NCBI GenBank assembly: GCA_017620475.1
Contig: JAFZQI010000039.1
Span: 62,001-126,000, forward strand
Direction of reading: 5' to 3'
Source: Clostridiales bacterium
Lineage (GTDB): Bacteria > Bacillota > Clostridia > Saccharofermentanales > Saccharofermentanaceae
DNA length: 64,000 nucleotides
Shown: positions 8,435 to 17,112 of the stretch, piece by piece
Layout: each line of letters begins with the position of its first letter
Numbering within the stretch: the stretch's first letter is position 1
Notes under the pieces: generated by a model
What the model was told of the DNA's origin: nothing
The model's database searches: none
The model's input: only the letters and a program-made list of their open reading frames with translations
Made by a program: the position numbers and the translations under genes

Positions 8435-9052
8435 ATGAAGATAGCAGTTTTTGTCAGTGGCGGCGGGACGAACCTGCAGGCGATCATCGATAAGATCGCT
8501 TGCGGAGAGATCCGTAATGTCGAGATCGCAGAAGTCATTGCCAGTAATGACAAAGCATTCGCCATAGAGAGAGCCGGGAAAGCCGGGATCCCTTCTAAGG
8601 TCATCAGTAAGAAAGAACTCGGAGACGGCTACGATAATGCCACGCTTTCAGAGCTTAAATCCCTTGGAGTGGATCTGGTGGTTCTTGCCGGGTTCCTTTC
8701 GATGCTCGGACCGAAGACGGTGGCGGCGTACAGTAACCGCATCATCAATATTCATCCGGCGCTGATTCCTTCTTTCTGCGGTAAGGGCATGTACGGCATT
8801 CGCCCGCACCAGGCCGCGCTCGAAAAAGGCGTCAAAGTATCCGGCGCCACGGTGCATTTCGTCAATGAACATTATGACGAAGGCCCGATCATCCTTCAGA
8901 AAGCGGTGGATGTGCTCCCGGACGATACTCCGGAAACACTTCAGCAACGCATCATGAAGGAGTGTGAACAGGTCATCCTCCCGAAGGCGATCCAGCTCAT
9001 TGCCGACGGAAAGATCGAAGTAGTTAATAATTTGGTTAGAGTCAAGCCTTAA
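8435..9052 (+). CDS. purN: Phosphoribosylglycinamide formyltransferase
   Basis: 205-residue 10-formyl-THF-dependent GAR transformylase. Motifs seen: SGGGTNLQAII for phosphate binding, NIHPALIPSF with the catalytic Asn and His, and GATVHFVNEHYDEGPII with the catalytic Asp. Length is normal. AAGGAG lies upstream of the ATG. In most Firmicutes purM lies between purF and purN; here it is missing, so the AIR synthetase step must be encoded elsewhere. Confidence 0.95.
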   Translation: MKIAVFVSGGGTNLQAIIDKIACGEIRNVEIAEVIASNDKAFAIERAGKAGIPSKVISKKELGDGYDNATLSELKSLGVDLVVLAGFLSMLGPKTVAAYSNRIINIHPALIPSFCGKGMYGIRPHQAALEKGVKVSGATVHFVNEHYDEGPIILQKAVDVLPDDTPETLQQRIMKECEQVILPKAIQLIADGKIEVVNNLVRVKP

Positions 9053-9072
9053 GACTCGGAAAGGAAAACATT

Positions 9073-10617
9073 ATGATTAAAAGAGCGATTATCAGTGTAT
9101 CCGACAAGACAGGCATTGCCGATTTTGCCAGAAAACTCGTGGAACTGAACGTAGAGATCCTCTCTACCGGCGGTACAGCGAAGCTTCTGGAGAAGGAGGG
9201 CATCCCCTGTAAAGAAGTTTCCGAAGTCACAGGTTTCCCGGAGTGCCTCGACGGACGTGTTAAGACACTTCATCCGCTCCTGCACGGCGGTATCCTCGCT
9301 ATGCGCGGCAACCCGGAGCATATGAAGAGAGTCGAAGAACTCGGCATCGGTCTGATCGACATGATCGTTGTTAACCTTTATCCTTTCAAGGCGACCATCC
9401 AGAAGCCGGGCGTTGCTTTTGAAGAATGCGTCGAGAACATCGACATCGGCGGTCCGTCTATGCTCAGAGCTGCTGCGAAGAACCATAAGGACGTTACTGT
9501 AATCACCGATCCGGAGGATTACGAGCAGGTTCTTTCCGAAATGAGAGCAACAGGCGATACCACTTACGAGACACGTTTCAAGCTTGCTAAGAAGGTATTC
9601 GAGCATACAGCTGCTTACGATGCTCTGATCGCCAACTACTTCCTTTCTGTTTCCGAAGATAAGACACTGCCGAAGCAGTATACCGTTACTTTCGATAAGG
9701 TAGCTGAAATGCGTTACGGCGAGAACCCGCACCAGAAGGCAACCTTCTTCCAGAACGCTCTGCCGGTCAAGGGTTCCCTCGCAGAAGCCAAGCAGCTCAA
9801 CGGTAAGGAACTTTCCTACAACAACATTTCCGATACAGACGCGACCATCAACTGCCTCAAGGAATTCGACGAGCCTACAGTGGTTGCGGTTAAGCACGCT
9901 AATCCGTGCGGTGTCGGCTCTGCGGATAACATCTACGATGCATGGGTCAAGGCTTACGAGGCGGACTCCGTATCCATCTTCGGTGGTATCGTAGCTGCAA
10001 ACCGTGAGATCGACGGTAAGACAGCAGAAGAAATGGCAAAGATCTTCCTCGAGGTCATCGTTGCTCCTTCCTACACACAGGAAGCACTCGATATCCTCTG
10101 CGCCAAGAAGAACCTTAGAGTTCTCGTTCTGCCGGATATCGCCGCTCCGATCCCGGAGGGTGAGTACAACTACAAGCGCGTAAACGGCGGCCTGCTGGTT
10201 CAGGATCACGACCGTGGAATCTACGACGAAGCGGAGCTCAAGACCGTTACAAAGACCGAGATCGATCCGGCTCTGAAGGACGATATGCTCTTTGCCATGA
10301 AGGTCGTAAAGCACGTCAAGAGTAATGGTATCGTTGTAGTTAAGAATAAGCAGACTCTGGGTGTCGGCCCCGGCCAGACCAACCGTGTAGGTGCTGCTAA
10401 GATCGCTCTGGATTTTGCAGGCGAGAAGGCCAAGGGTGCCGTTCTCGGTTCCGATGCTTTCTTCCCGTTCTCTGACTGCGTTGAGACCGCTCATGAGTAC
10501 GGCATCACGGCGATCGTTCAGCCTGGCGGATCCATCCGTGACCAGGAGAGTATCGACGCCTGCGACAAGTACGGCATCGCGATGCTCTTCACAGGAGTAC
10601 GTCACTTCAGACATTGA
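9073..10617 (+). CDS. purH: Bifunctional AICAR formyltransferase/IMP cyclohydrolase
   Basis: 514-residue PurH for the last two steps to IMP. The N-terminal IMP cyclohydrolase domain begins with RAIISVSDKTGIADFA and has the STGGTAKLL motif; the AICAR transformylase domain carries AVKHANPCGVG. Length matches the family. It is 20 bases behind purN and is closed by a strong terminator at 10684-10734, so the purE-F-N-H transcript ends here. Codon use is noticeably optimised (many GTT, AAG, CTC), fitting strong expression. Confidence 0.96.
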   Translation: MIKRAIISVSDKTGIADFARKLVELNVEILSTGGTAKLLEKEGIPCKEVSEVTGFPECLDGRVKTLHPLLHGGILAMRGNPEHMKRVEELGIGLIDMIVVNLYPFKATIQKPGVAFEECVENIDIGGPSMLRAAAKNHKDVTVITDPEDYEQVLSEMRATGDTTYETRFKLAKKVFEHTAAYDALIANYFLSVSEDKTLPKQYTVTFDKVAEMRYGENPHQKATFFQNALPVKGSLAEAKQLNGKELSYNNISDTDATINCLKEFDEPTVVAVKHANPCGVGSADNIYDAWVKAYEADSVSIFGGIVAANREIDGKTAEEMAKIFLEVIVAPSYTQEALDILCAKKNLRVLVLPDIAAPIPEGEYNYKRVNGGLLVQDHDRGIYDEAELKTVTKTEIDPALKDDMLFAMKVVKHVKSNGIVVVKNKQTLGVGPGQTNRVGAAKIALDFAGEKAKGAVLGSDAFFPFSDCVETAHEYGITAIVQPGGSIRDQESIDACDKYGIAMLFTGVRHFRH

Positions 10618-10683
10618 TCAGGGTTTCAAACCTTTCCGTTTCTGAACGGAAAAGGATGAACCGGAAACTGATGAAGCAAAACC

Positions 10684-10734
10684 AAACACCCTGTCCGGAA
10701 GAGAACTTCGGTTCTTTCCCGACAGGGTGTTTTT
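10684..10734 (+). terminator. Strong terminator after purH
   Basis: Long hairpin: AACACCCTGTC (10685-10695) pairs with GACAGGGTGTT (10721-10731), with an inner stem capped by a TTCG tetraloop at 10707-10710, followed by TTTT. A second small hairpin without a T-run lies at 10631-10655. Confidence 0.92.
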
Positions 10735-10787
10735 CTGCTGCCGGCCAAGTTCTTTTCCCAAAGACATCTTCTAATTCGCAAGGGAAT

Positions 10788-10816
10788 TTGACAGTGTTTC
10801 GGATAGACGATAAGAT
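10788..10816 (+). promoter_or_regulatory. Sigma-A type promoter of the zinc-ribbon gene
   Basis: TTGACA at 10788-10793, 17-bp spacer, TAAGAT at 10811-10816. It lies downstream of the purH terminator and about 80 bases before the ATG at 10896, so that gene is transcribed on its own. Confidence 0.75.
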
Positions 10817-10895
10817 AGGAAAAGCGGGAATGCGGGATCAGTAAATGTCGGTCCCGTAAGGATTTGAAGGAAATAGGGAAAAAGGGGAGATAAAG

Positions 10896-12170
10896 ATGGA
10901 TTACGCTTCGATTCGCAACAAGTATACGGAGGAAATGACAAACTTTTTCAAAGGTGGTGCTTTTCCTGAAAAATCATCGGCAGATTTGCGCTTTGCGATC
11001 GACAGTCAGCGGAAAAGACTCAGTAAGGTCGGGCTGACGATGGAGAAGAAGTTCGACAAGATCGGAAACGATCCGGATTTCCCTTGGAAGTATGAAAAGT
11101 ATCCGTATACATATACGGTTTTGCAGCACCGATATAACTACGAGGCGGATTTTTACAGGAACGGATCGCTTCTTTCCCGTTCGGATATCAGCGAAGAGAC
11201 ACTTTACGTGGGAATTCTGGAAAAAGAAAACCAGGGCCAGGAGAGCTGTACCTGTAAGAACTGCGGACATAGTGATTCTCTTTCGAAGTTTATATCCGGC
11301 TGCCCGATGTGCGGAACGACATATGAGATGGTGCAGAGCTATCCTTGTGTGTCCGGATACTACACCCGGCCGACGCTTCTGAGTCATAAGGTGGCAAAGG
11401 GAGTAAGTAAGTTTTTGTTCCTGTACTTTGGTATATTCGGCGTTATCCTGGGATTGATCGCCGGGCTGAGCATTTCTTCAGAGCAGGGGTTCGGTGTGAT
11501 CGGAACGATCGCCATGACATTATTTGCGATCTTTATCTTTGCCGGCGGAATACTGTTATTCGCGCTCGTCTTTTCCATTTTTATGGCGGGTCCGCTTTTG
11601 GCAGGCAAAAAGATGGTTCAGCATAATGAAGTGGCGGATGTCGAGGCGGCGAAGCGGACACAGGAGCGGATGGAAACCGACCTAAAAAAGTATATTCCGG
11701 ATTTTTCCTACGAAGTGTTCGAAGAAAAGGTTATGTCGCTTCTTCGCGGTACTATTTTTACCGATGACCGGAAGAACCTGACGATCTATGACGGAAACGA
11801 TGACCTTAGTTTCATGAACAATATTGTGGATGTAGAGTACAGAGGTGCTGTGGAATATATCGGAAGCAGTGTCGCCGATGGGATACTCCGGATGAGTGTA
11901 AAAGCGTATGTGGTATGTGCCTTCTATCACGGAGGAAACATGGTGGAATTCAAAAAGCAGGTCTTTCATTTGATCCTTGCAAAGAAAGTGAAGGAAGAGG
12001 ACTTCGGCTTTACGATCCATGCAGTCAACTGCAAAAAGTGCGCCGGATCTTTTGACGCGATCCATGTGCACACCTGCCCTTACTGCGGCGCGGAGTATCA
12101 CCTGATCGAGGACAACTGGGTCGTAAACCAGATCAGATGTGTGGAGACGGCGCCGATGAGCAAGTGGTGA
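10896..12170 (+). CDS. Zinc-ribbon membrane protein with Tim44-like domain
   Basis: 424 residues, role unknown. A first zinc ribbon has cysteines at 120, 123, 136 and 139 (CKNCG, then CPMCG), followed by two transmembrane helices at about 173-193 and 201-230. After a short coiled segment comes a soluble domain resembling the Tim44-like/NTF2 fold, and a second zinc ribbon (CKKC, CPYCG) near the C terminus. AGGGGAG precedes the ATG. It shares this layout with the gene at 13645, on the other side of purD, so the two are probably distant paralogs. The Tim44-like call is from memory of similar clostridial proteins and is tentative. Confidence 0.7.
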   Translation: MDYASIRNKYTEEMTNFFKGGAFPEKSSADLRFAIDSQRKRLSKVGLTMEKKFDKIGNDPDFPWKYEKYPYTYTVLQHRYNYEADFYRNGSLLSRSDISEETLYVGILEKENQGQESCTCKNCGHSDSLSKFISGCPMCGTTYEMVQSYPCVSGYYTRPTLLSHKVAKGVSKFLFLYFGIFGVILGLIAGLSISSEQGFGVIGTIAMTLFAIFIFAGGILLFALVFSIFMAGPLLAGKKMVQHNEVADVEAAKRTQERMETDLKKYIPDFSYEVFEEKVMSLLRGTIFTDDRKNLTIYDGNDDLSFMNNIVDVEYRGAVEYIGSSVADGILRMSVKAYVVCAFYHGGNMVEFKKQVFHLILAKKVKEEDFGFTIHAVNCKKCAGSFDAIHVHTCPYCGAEYHLIEDNWVVNQIRCVETAPMSKW

Positions 12171-12239
12171 TCCGGACGAAAAAACCGGAGTATTCATCAT
12201 CGGAAATGCCGTACATTCCGTGCGTTTTTGCATACGTTT

Positions 12240-12248
12240 TGTTATAAT
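12240..12248 (+). promoter_or_regulatory. Extended -10 promoter of purD
   Basis: TGT-TATAAT (12240-12248) is a full extended -10 element; no good -35 hexamer is seen. The purD ATG is 73 bases downstream. Confidence 0.55.
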
Positions 12249-12320
12249 GAGATGTCCGCTGTTTATACTTTGGGAAAAGCACCGGACGCGAAGATTTTGT
12301 TTGTTACCCGGAGGTAATTC

Positions 12321-13574
12321 ATGAAAGTACTGGTAGTCGGCGGCGGTGGCCGTGAACACGCAATTTGTTGGAAACTGAAGCAGAGTCCGAGAGTGACGGA
12401 ACTCTATTGTGCACCGGGTAACGGCGGTATCGCGGAGATCGCAACTTGCGTGCCGATCAAGGCCACGGATGTAGAGGCCATGGTGGATTTCGCAAAGAAA
12501 GAGCAGTTCGACCTCGTATTCGTCGCACCGGATGACCCGCTTGCTCTGGGTATGGTCGATAAGATGGAAGAAGCGGGACTTCGCGCTTTCGGTCCGCATG
12601 CTAACGCGGCGATCGTCGAAGCATCGAAGGCTTTTTCCAAGGAACTGATGAAGAAGTACAATATCCCGACGGCGAAGTACCAGACGTTCACGAATCAGGA
12701 CGAGGCGCTGGCGTACCTCGAGACACAGGACATGCCGATCGTTATTAAGGCCGACGGACTTGCGCTGGGTAAGGGCGTCATTATTGCCCAGACCCTCGAA
12801 GAGGCGAAGAAGGCCGTTATCTCCATGATGAGCGAGGGCGTTTTCGGTAAGTCCGGAAGCACCGTTGTCATCGAGGAATGCATGGTGGGTCCGGAGATGA
12901 CACTTCTGGCTTTTGCCGATGGAAAGACCGTCATCCCGATGATCACTTCCCGCGACCACAAACGTGCTTATGACCATGACGAAGGCCTCAACACCGGCGG
13001 CATGGGTGCAGTCACACCGGGTGCGGATCTGACTTCTGAAGAAGAGAAGAAGATCTACGATACGATCGTAGAGCCTACGATAAAAGCACTGGCCGAGGAG
13101 GGCCGTCCGTTCAAGGGCGTCATCTATTTCGGTCTCATGCTGACTAAAGACGGCGCGAAAGTCGTCGAATATAACGCCCGCTTCGGTGATCCGGAGTGCC
13201 AGGCGATCCTGCCTCGTATGGAAAACGACCTGATGGAACTGGTAGATGCCTGCATCGACGGAACACTTGATCAGGTCGACCTTCGCTGGAAGCCGGGCTG
13301 CTCCTGCGTCGTGGTTATGGCCAGTGGCGGATATCCGGAAAAGTACGATAAGGGCTATGAGATCACGGGCATAAATGATTGCGGACACCTCGTGTTCCAG
13401 GCGGGTACCGCGCTTAAGGAAGGAAAACTCGTCACATCCGGCGGCCGCGTGCTCTGTGTCTATGCAGACGGCGCAACGATGGATGAGGCAATCGATTCTG
13501 CGTATGAAGGAGTCAAGAAGATCTCCTTTGAAAAAGCACATTATAGAACGGATATCGGAAGAACGCTGAAGTAA
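12321..13574 (+). CDS. purD: Phosphoribosylamine-glycine ligase
   Basis: 417-residue GAR synthetase, ATP-grasp family. VVGGGGREHAICWKL at the N terminus, the KADGLALGKGV ATP-grasp loop, DHKRAYDHDEGLNTGGMGA and YNARFGDPECQ are all intact. It joins phosphoribosylamine from PurF with glycine. Unlike the other pur genes it has its own promoter and is cut off from purH by a terminator and an unrelated gene. GGAGG precedes the ATG. Confidence 0.96.
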   Translation: MKVLVVGGGGREHAICWKLKQSPRVTELYCAPGNGGIAEIATCVPIKATDVEAMVDFAKKEQFDLVFVAPDDPLALGMVDKMEEAGLRAFGPHANAAIVEASKAFSKELMKKYNIPTAKYQTFTNQDEALAYLETQDMPIVIKADGLALGKGVIIAQTLEEAKKAVISMMSEGVFGKSGSTVVIEECMVGPEMTLLAFADGKTVIPMITSRDHKRAYDHDEGLNTGGMGAVTPGADLTSEEEKKIYDTIVEPTIKALAEEGRPFKGVIYFGLMLTKDGAKVVEYNARFGDPECQAILPRMENDLMELVDACIDGTLDQVDLRWKPGCSCVVVMASGGYPEKYDKGYEITGINDCGHLVFQAGTALKEGKLVTSGGRVLCVYADGATMDEAIDSAYEGVKKISFEKAHYRTDIGRTLK

Positions 13575-13644
13575 ACTGTCGGAGCGGATGTTGCCGACCG
13601 AAGAGGCAGATCCTGCCTGATGGGTGTATGGGAGGTCGTTTGGG

Positions 13645-15273
13645 ATGATCAAGAAAATCGGTTTGATCGCACTGGGTGTTTTCCTCGTTTTCTGCGGAAT
13701 GGGCATGATCGAGATGGGAATTACGGATCCCGAACTGCAGAACGGAGGCAATATCTTTTCGGGCTTTTGCGGGCTGATCTTCATCCTCGGCGGCATTGCG
13801 GTCGCATGGATGAATATCGGTGAGATCCGTTCCATCTATCAGGCCAGGAAGAAAAAGGCGGCGGCACAGATTGCCGGTGAAGTCATGGGCGCCGTGACGA
13901 CGACCTTTGACGTCGTTAACACAGACAGGAACGAATTAGAATCCCTGATCAGAGCTTTTCGCAAGGATTACGGAACATTCTTCTCCCATCACGGAATCAC
14001 GGCCAATGAGGAGATCCAGAAGGAAGCGACCCAGCTTTACTGGCATACCCTTTTCCTTCAGAAGAACCGTCTGGACAGTAAGGGGATCGTGTTAAATCTC
14101 GAATCGGACCGGTATCAGTACGGGTCTGTTGCGCCTGTACGGGAAGAGTCTTTCTTTGATGGAAGATATGCAATCAAAGACGTTTCCGAGACGGTAAGTG
14201 CGAAGAAGACTTTCGTTTCCGATAAGGGAAAGAAGATTCATTCTCAGAAATACGCTCAATCCGCCAACTACCGGATCCTGAGTGCGGCGAATAAACCGAA
14301 CACGAATGAAAAGATCCCCTGCCCGAACTGCGGAAATGCCGCGACAAGGGAAGACCTGATCGACGGATGCGACTACTGCGGAACCAAGTTCACCGTGGAA
14401 GATTTGGGCGAGCGTGTGTCCGAGTTCGGTTTCCGTAACGACTATCAGGTGGCGTACGCAAAGTATACCGAGGCGAGAAAGACCTATGCGGTCCGGGCGG
14501 CCGTCATTATCGGAGCGATCATCTTCCTTTACTTCCTGATCATCGGAATCATCTATATTCCGCAGATCGATTGGGGAGAGGGTTCTCCATACACGCTTCG
14601 TATCGCGGCGGTCATGTTCATGATCGCATTCCCTGTGGCCGGATTTACCTTTATCTTCTGGTATATGTTCATGCTCTTCGTGTTCCCGCTGATCCAGTTG
14701 AAAGCATCGGCACAGTATCTGGGAGGATTTGCGCTGAAACATATACGGAATCAGAATCAGCGCAACACGGCGATCGTTAATTCGATCAAATCCTTTGATA
14801 AGTTTTTCTCCTGGGATGGTTTCTGCTCGAATATCCACAACAAGCTCTCCGTGATCCATTTTGCGCAGGGCGGAAATGAAGCAGCGGCCTTTGTGGAAAG
14901 CGGGAATGCCGAGGCACAGATGAATGCGGTCATCCCGAGTTATCAGGATCTGATCGATATGCAGATCCGGGAGATCGTGCTCGACGGGTATCAGGCGGGC
15001 GAGTATGTGCAGGAGATCGGGGTTACGGTGAAACTTCAGCTTCTTGCGGAGAGAAACGGCAAAGCGAAGAAGCGTAAGGAGACCGTGAAATTGTGGCTGG
15101 TGAAGGATTCGGCCTGTAAGACCCAGGCCGTGTGTGCACCTTCGTTTACATACTGTAAGCAGTGCGGTGCGCCGATGTCGCTTCTTGCGGGACGTACGTG
15201 CCAGTACTGCGGACACGCACGCCGCTTGGCGGAATACGATTGGGCGATCCGCGCGTATCAGGTGATCAAGTAA
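13645..15273 (+). CDS. Multi-zinc-ribbon membrane protein, paralog of the 10896 gene
   Basis: 542 residues. Two N-terminal TM helices (about 4-22 and 32-52), a cytoplasmic stretch with a zinc ribbon (CPNCG, then CDYCG, near residues 230-250), two further TM helices (about 288-312 and 325-355), a soluble domain resembling Tim44-like, and a C-terminal zinc ribbon (CKQCG, CQYCG). The ATG at 13645 has GGGAGG upstream; a GTG at 13624 has none. It follows purD by 70 bases without an obvious terminator, so it may be co-transcribed. Function unknown; the zinc ribbons suggest protein or nucleic-acid contacts at the inner membrane face. Confidence 0.72.
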   Translation: MIKKIGLIALGVFLVFCGMGMIEMGITDPELQNGGNIFSGFCGLIFILGGIAVAWMNIGEIRSIYQARKKKAAAQIAGEVMGAVTTTFDVVNTDRNELESLIRAFRKDYGTFFSHHGITANEEIQKEATQLYWHTLFLQKNRLDSKGIVLNLESDRYQYGSVAPVREESFFDGRYAIKDVSETVSAKKTFVSDKGKKIHSQKYAQSANYRILSAANKPNTNEKIPCPNCGNAATREDLIDGCDYCGTKFTVEDLGERVSEFGFRNDYQVAYAKYTEARKTYAVRAAVIIGAIIFLYFLIIGIIYIPQIDWGEGSPYTLRIAAVMFMIAFPVAGFTFIFWYMFMLFVFPLIQLKASAQYLGGFALKHIRNQNQRNTAIVNSIKSFDKFFSWDGFCSNIHNKLSVIHFAQGGNEAAAFVESGNAEAQMNAVIPSYQDLIDMQIREIVLDGYQAGEYVQEIGVTVKLQLLAERNGKAKKRKETVKLWLVKDSACKTQAVCAPSFTYCKQCGAPMSLLAGRTCQYCGHARRLAEYDWAIRAYQVIK

Positions 15274-15335
15274 TTGAAGCAGAATAAAAGTAGTATAATA
15301 GTTGAGGTTAGACCCAAGGAAGGGAGATTCGTGTT

Positions 15336-16538
15336 TTGAAGATCGGTATATACGGCGGGGCGTTCGACCCTTTTCACAACGGACATTTATCCATGATCCG
15401 AGGCGCCATCGCCAGCAAAAAAGTTGATCGCGTGATCGTGATACCTACGGGGATGCCCTGTTTTAAACCGGCTCGCAAGATGACGCTTTCTCCGTACCGT
15501 TTCTACATGACCAAAGCGGCGCTGAAGGATGAACCGAAATGCGAGGTGTGTGACATCGAGCAGGTCTTCGGCGAACCTAGTTATACGGTCACAACGCTCC
15601 GAAATCTTAGAAGTAAAAAGATCGTGTCGGATAAAGATGAGCTTTATCTGATGTGCGGGTCGGATATCCTTTTCGAATTTGAATCCTGGTATCAGCCGGA
15701 TAAGATCCTTGAGCAAGCAAAACTCCTTTGTGCGCTTCGTCCCGGTATTGATGAGGGTCAGGCGAAAAATCAGGCTGAACACATCGAGGAAGTATTCGAT
15801 ACGAAAGTGAAATTCTTCCATATCGATGGCGTGGAGGTAGCCTCCTCCCGGCTTCGTGCCGCTGCCGATGATGATTGGAGCGATGAAGAGGCCGTACCGG
15901 AGGCGGTAAGGACCTTCATTAAGTGCCATGGCCTTTATTGTGAGGATGCTCCGCTGATGCATGTTTCCGATGAGACATATACCCTTTTGATGCGTCACTG
16001 CTTTACGCTTTTCCATGAGATGAGCGGGAAAAGACTTCTTCACAGCATGAATGTTTGCGTGCTTTCGGCTAGACTTGCGATCCGTTTCGGAGCGGATCCC
16101 GATAAATGCGCGCTGGCCGGTCTTCTTCACGACTGCGCAAAAGAACTTCCCGAGCAGCAGCAGATCGATCTGGCGGCAAAGATCATCCACGGTTACATTC
16201 CGGGAAAACAGATCCTGCATTCGCCGGCGGGTGCAGTCTATGCTAAAGAGCACTACGGGATCGAAGATCAGGAGATCCTGGATGCGATCCAGTTCCATAC
16301 CATCGGAAGAGAGATCATGACGACGACCGATAAGATCGTGTACCTGGCGGATAAGATCGAGCCGGGAAGGGATTTTGATGATCTGACCATGATTCGCCGT
16401 TATGCGGAGTACGACCTCAACGCGGCGCTGATCGAGTGCTATTGTGCGATCAAGGAAAGCTTTGCAAAGAAGGGCCAGCAGATCCACGAGGATACGAAGA
16501 AATCACTGGCGTACCTTCTGGCCAACCGTTCTCAGTGA
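15336..16538 (+). CDS. nadD: NadD-YqeK fusion: nicotinate-nucleotide adenylyltransferase plus HD hydrolase
   Basis: 400 residues. Residues 1-195 are NadD, which adenylates nicotinate mononucleotide in NAD synthesis: GIYGGAFDPFHNGH is the nucleotidyltransferase signature and SSRLR is the second nucleotide loop. Residues 210-395 are a YqeK-type HD domain (LHSMNV, LLHDCAKE), a family described as a symmetrical Ap4A hydrolase. These are separate adjacent genes in Bacillus; fusions are known in clostridia. Translation starts at a TTG with AGGGAG upstream; an upstream GTG is out of frame. A TATAAT at 15294-15299 may be its -10. rsfS follows, as in the usual gene order. Confidence 0.92.
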   Translation: MKIGIYGGAFDPFHNGHLSMIRGAIASKKVDRVIVIPTGMPCFKPARKMTLSPYRFYMTKAALKDEPKCEVCDIEQVFGEPSYTVTTLRNLRSKKIVSDKDELYLMCGSDILFEFESWYQPDKILEQAKLLCALRPGIDEGQAKNQAEHIEEVFDTKVKFFHIDGVEVASSRLRAAADDDWSDEEAVPEAVRTFIKCHGLYCEDAPLMHVSDETYTLLMRHCFTLFHEMSGKRLLHSMNVCVLSARLAIRFGADPDKCALAGLLHDCAKELPEQQQIDLAAKIIHGYIPGKQILHSPAGAVYAKEHYGIEDQEILDAIQFHTIGREIMTTTDKIVYLADKIEPGRDFDDLTMIRRYAEYDLNAALIECYCAIKESFAKKGQQIHEDTKKSLAYLLANRSQ

Positions 16539-16546
16539 CAGGTGAA

Positions 16547-16620
16547 ACGCTTTTTTCATAAGGGCGGGAAACACAGTGCTTTTCACAAGGACGGAAAAAC
16601 ATCGGGAAACAGTGCTTTTC
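16547..16620. repeat. 36-bp imperfect tandem repeat carrying the 10-mer
   Basis: Two clear units (16575-16610 and from 16611) and a weaker first one (from about 16547) share the layout CTTTTxxx...GGGAAAC. Two exact copies of AGTGCTTTTC lie at 16575 and 16611. It sits between nadD-yqeK and rsfS. Confidence 0.6.
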
Positions 16621-16673
16621 GCGATGAATGATTTATGTGTATAATAAAAGAAAATGATTTTTGGAGGGTGCAA

Positions 16674-17012
16674 ATGGAGATCAAAGAGCTGGCTGATAAA
16701 ATCGTGGAGATTCTGGATAACAAAAAGGGTGTGGACATTGAATTGATCCCGGTGGCGGAGAAAACGGTGCTTGCGGATTATTTCGTGATCGTTTCCGGTA
16801 CGTCATCTACGCATATCAAGGCTCTGGCCGACGAGGTCGAGTATATTCTCAAGCGTGACTACGACGTGTCTCCGGATCACATCGAGGGCAGAGAGTCCGG
16901 CCGCTGGATCCTTCTTGACTATAAGGATGTGGTCGTGCATGTTTTCCATCCGGAAGAGCGCGCCAACTATAACCTGGAGAAGCTCTGGGAGATGAAAAAA
17001 GCGGATACGTGA
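16674..17012 (+). CDS. rsfS: Ribosomal silencing factor RsfS
   Basis: 112-residue RsfS/Iojap protein, which binds ribosomal protein L14 and blocks subunit joining when nutrients are short. ADYFVIVSGTSSTHIKALADEVE and the GRESGRWILLDYKDVVVHVFHPEER block are typical. The ATG at 16674 is chosen because GGAGGG is 7 bases upstream; a longer frame from 16635 lacks one. It completes the conserved nadD-yqeK-rsfS order and ends at a strong terminator. Confidence 0.95.
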   Translation: MEIKELADKIVEILDNKKGVDIELIPVAEKTVLADYFVIVSGTSSTHIKALADEVEYILKRDYDVSPDHIEGRESGRWILLDYKDVVVHVFHPEERANYNLEKLWEMKKADT

Positions 17013-17043
17013 TGCCGGTTTATTCGATTTGAAAAGAACTGGG

Positions 17044-17080
17044 AACGCTGCCTGATTTGGTTCGGGCAGCGTTTCTTTTT
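17044..17080 (+). terminator. Terminator after rsfS
   Basis: AACGCTGCCTG (17044-17054) pairs with CGGGCAGCGTT (17063-17073), followed by TTTCTTTTT. It separates rsfS from the convergent glycosyltransferase gene ending at 17113. Confidence 0.93.
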
Positions 17081-17112
17081 GTGTTGCGGAAGAATCGAAG
17101 AGCGAGCGGGTT

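Noticed and set aside
9049..10614. Long open frame (521 codons) on the minus strand opposite purH
   Set aside because: Exact shadow of purH; its reading arises from purH codon bias, it has no ribosome site and no recognisable domain.
11682..13835. 717-codon open frame on the minus strand opposite purD and its neighbours
   Set aside because: It spans two well-supported plus-strand genes and resembles no family; shadow.
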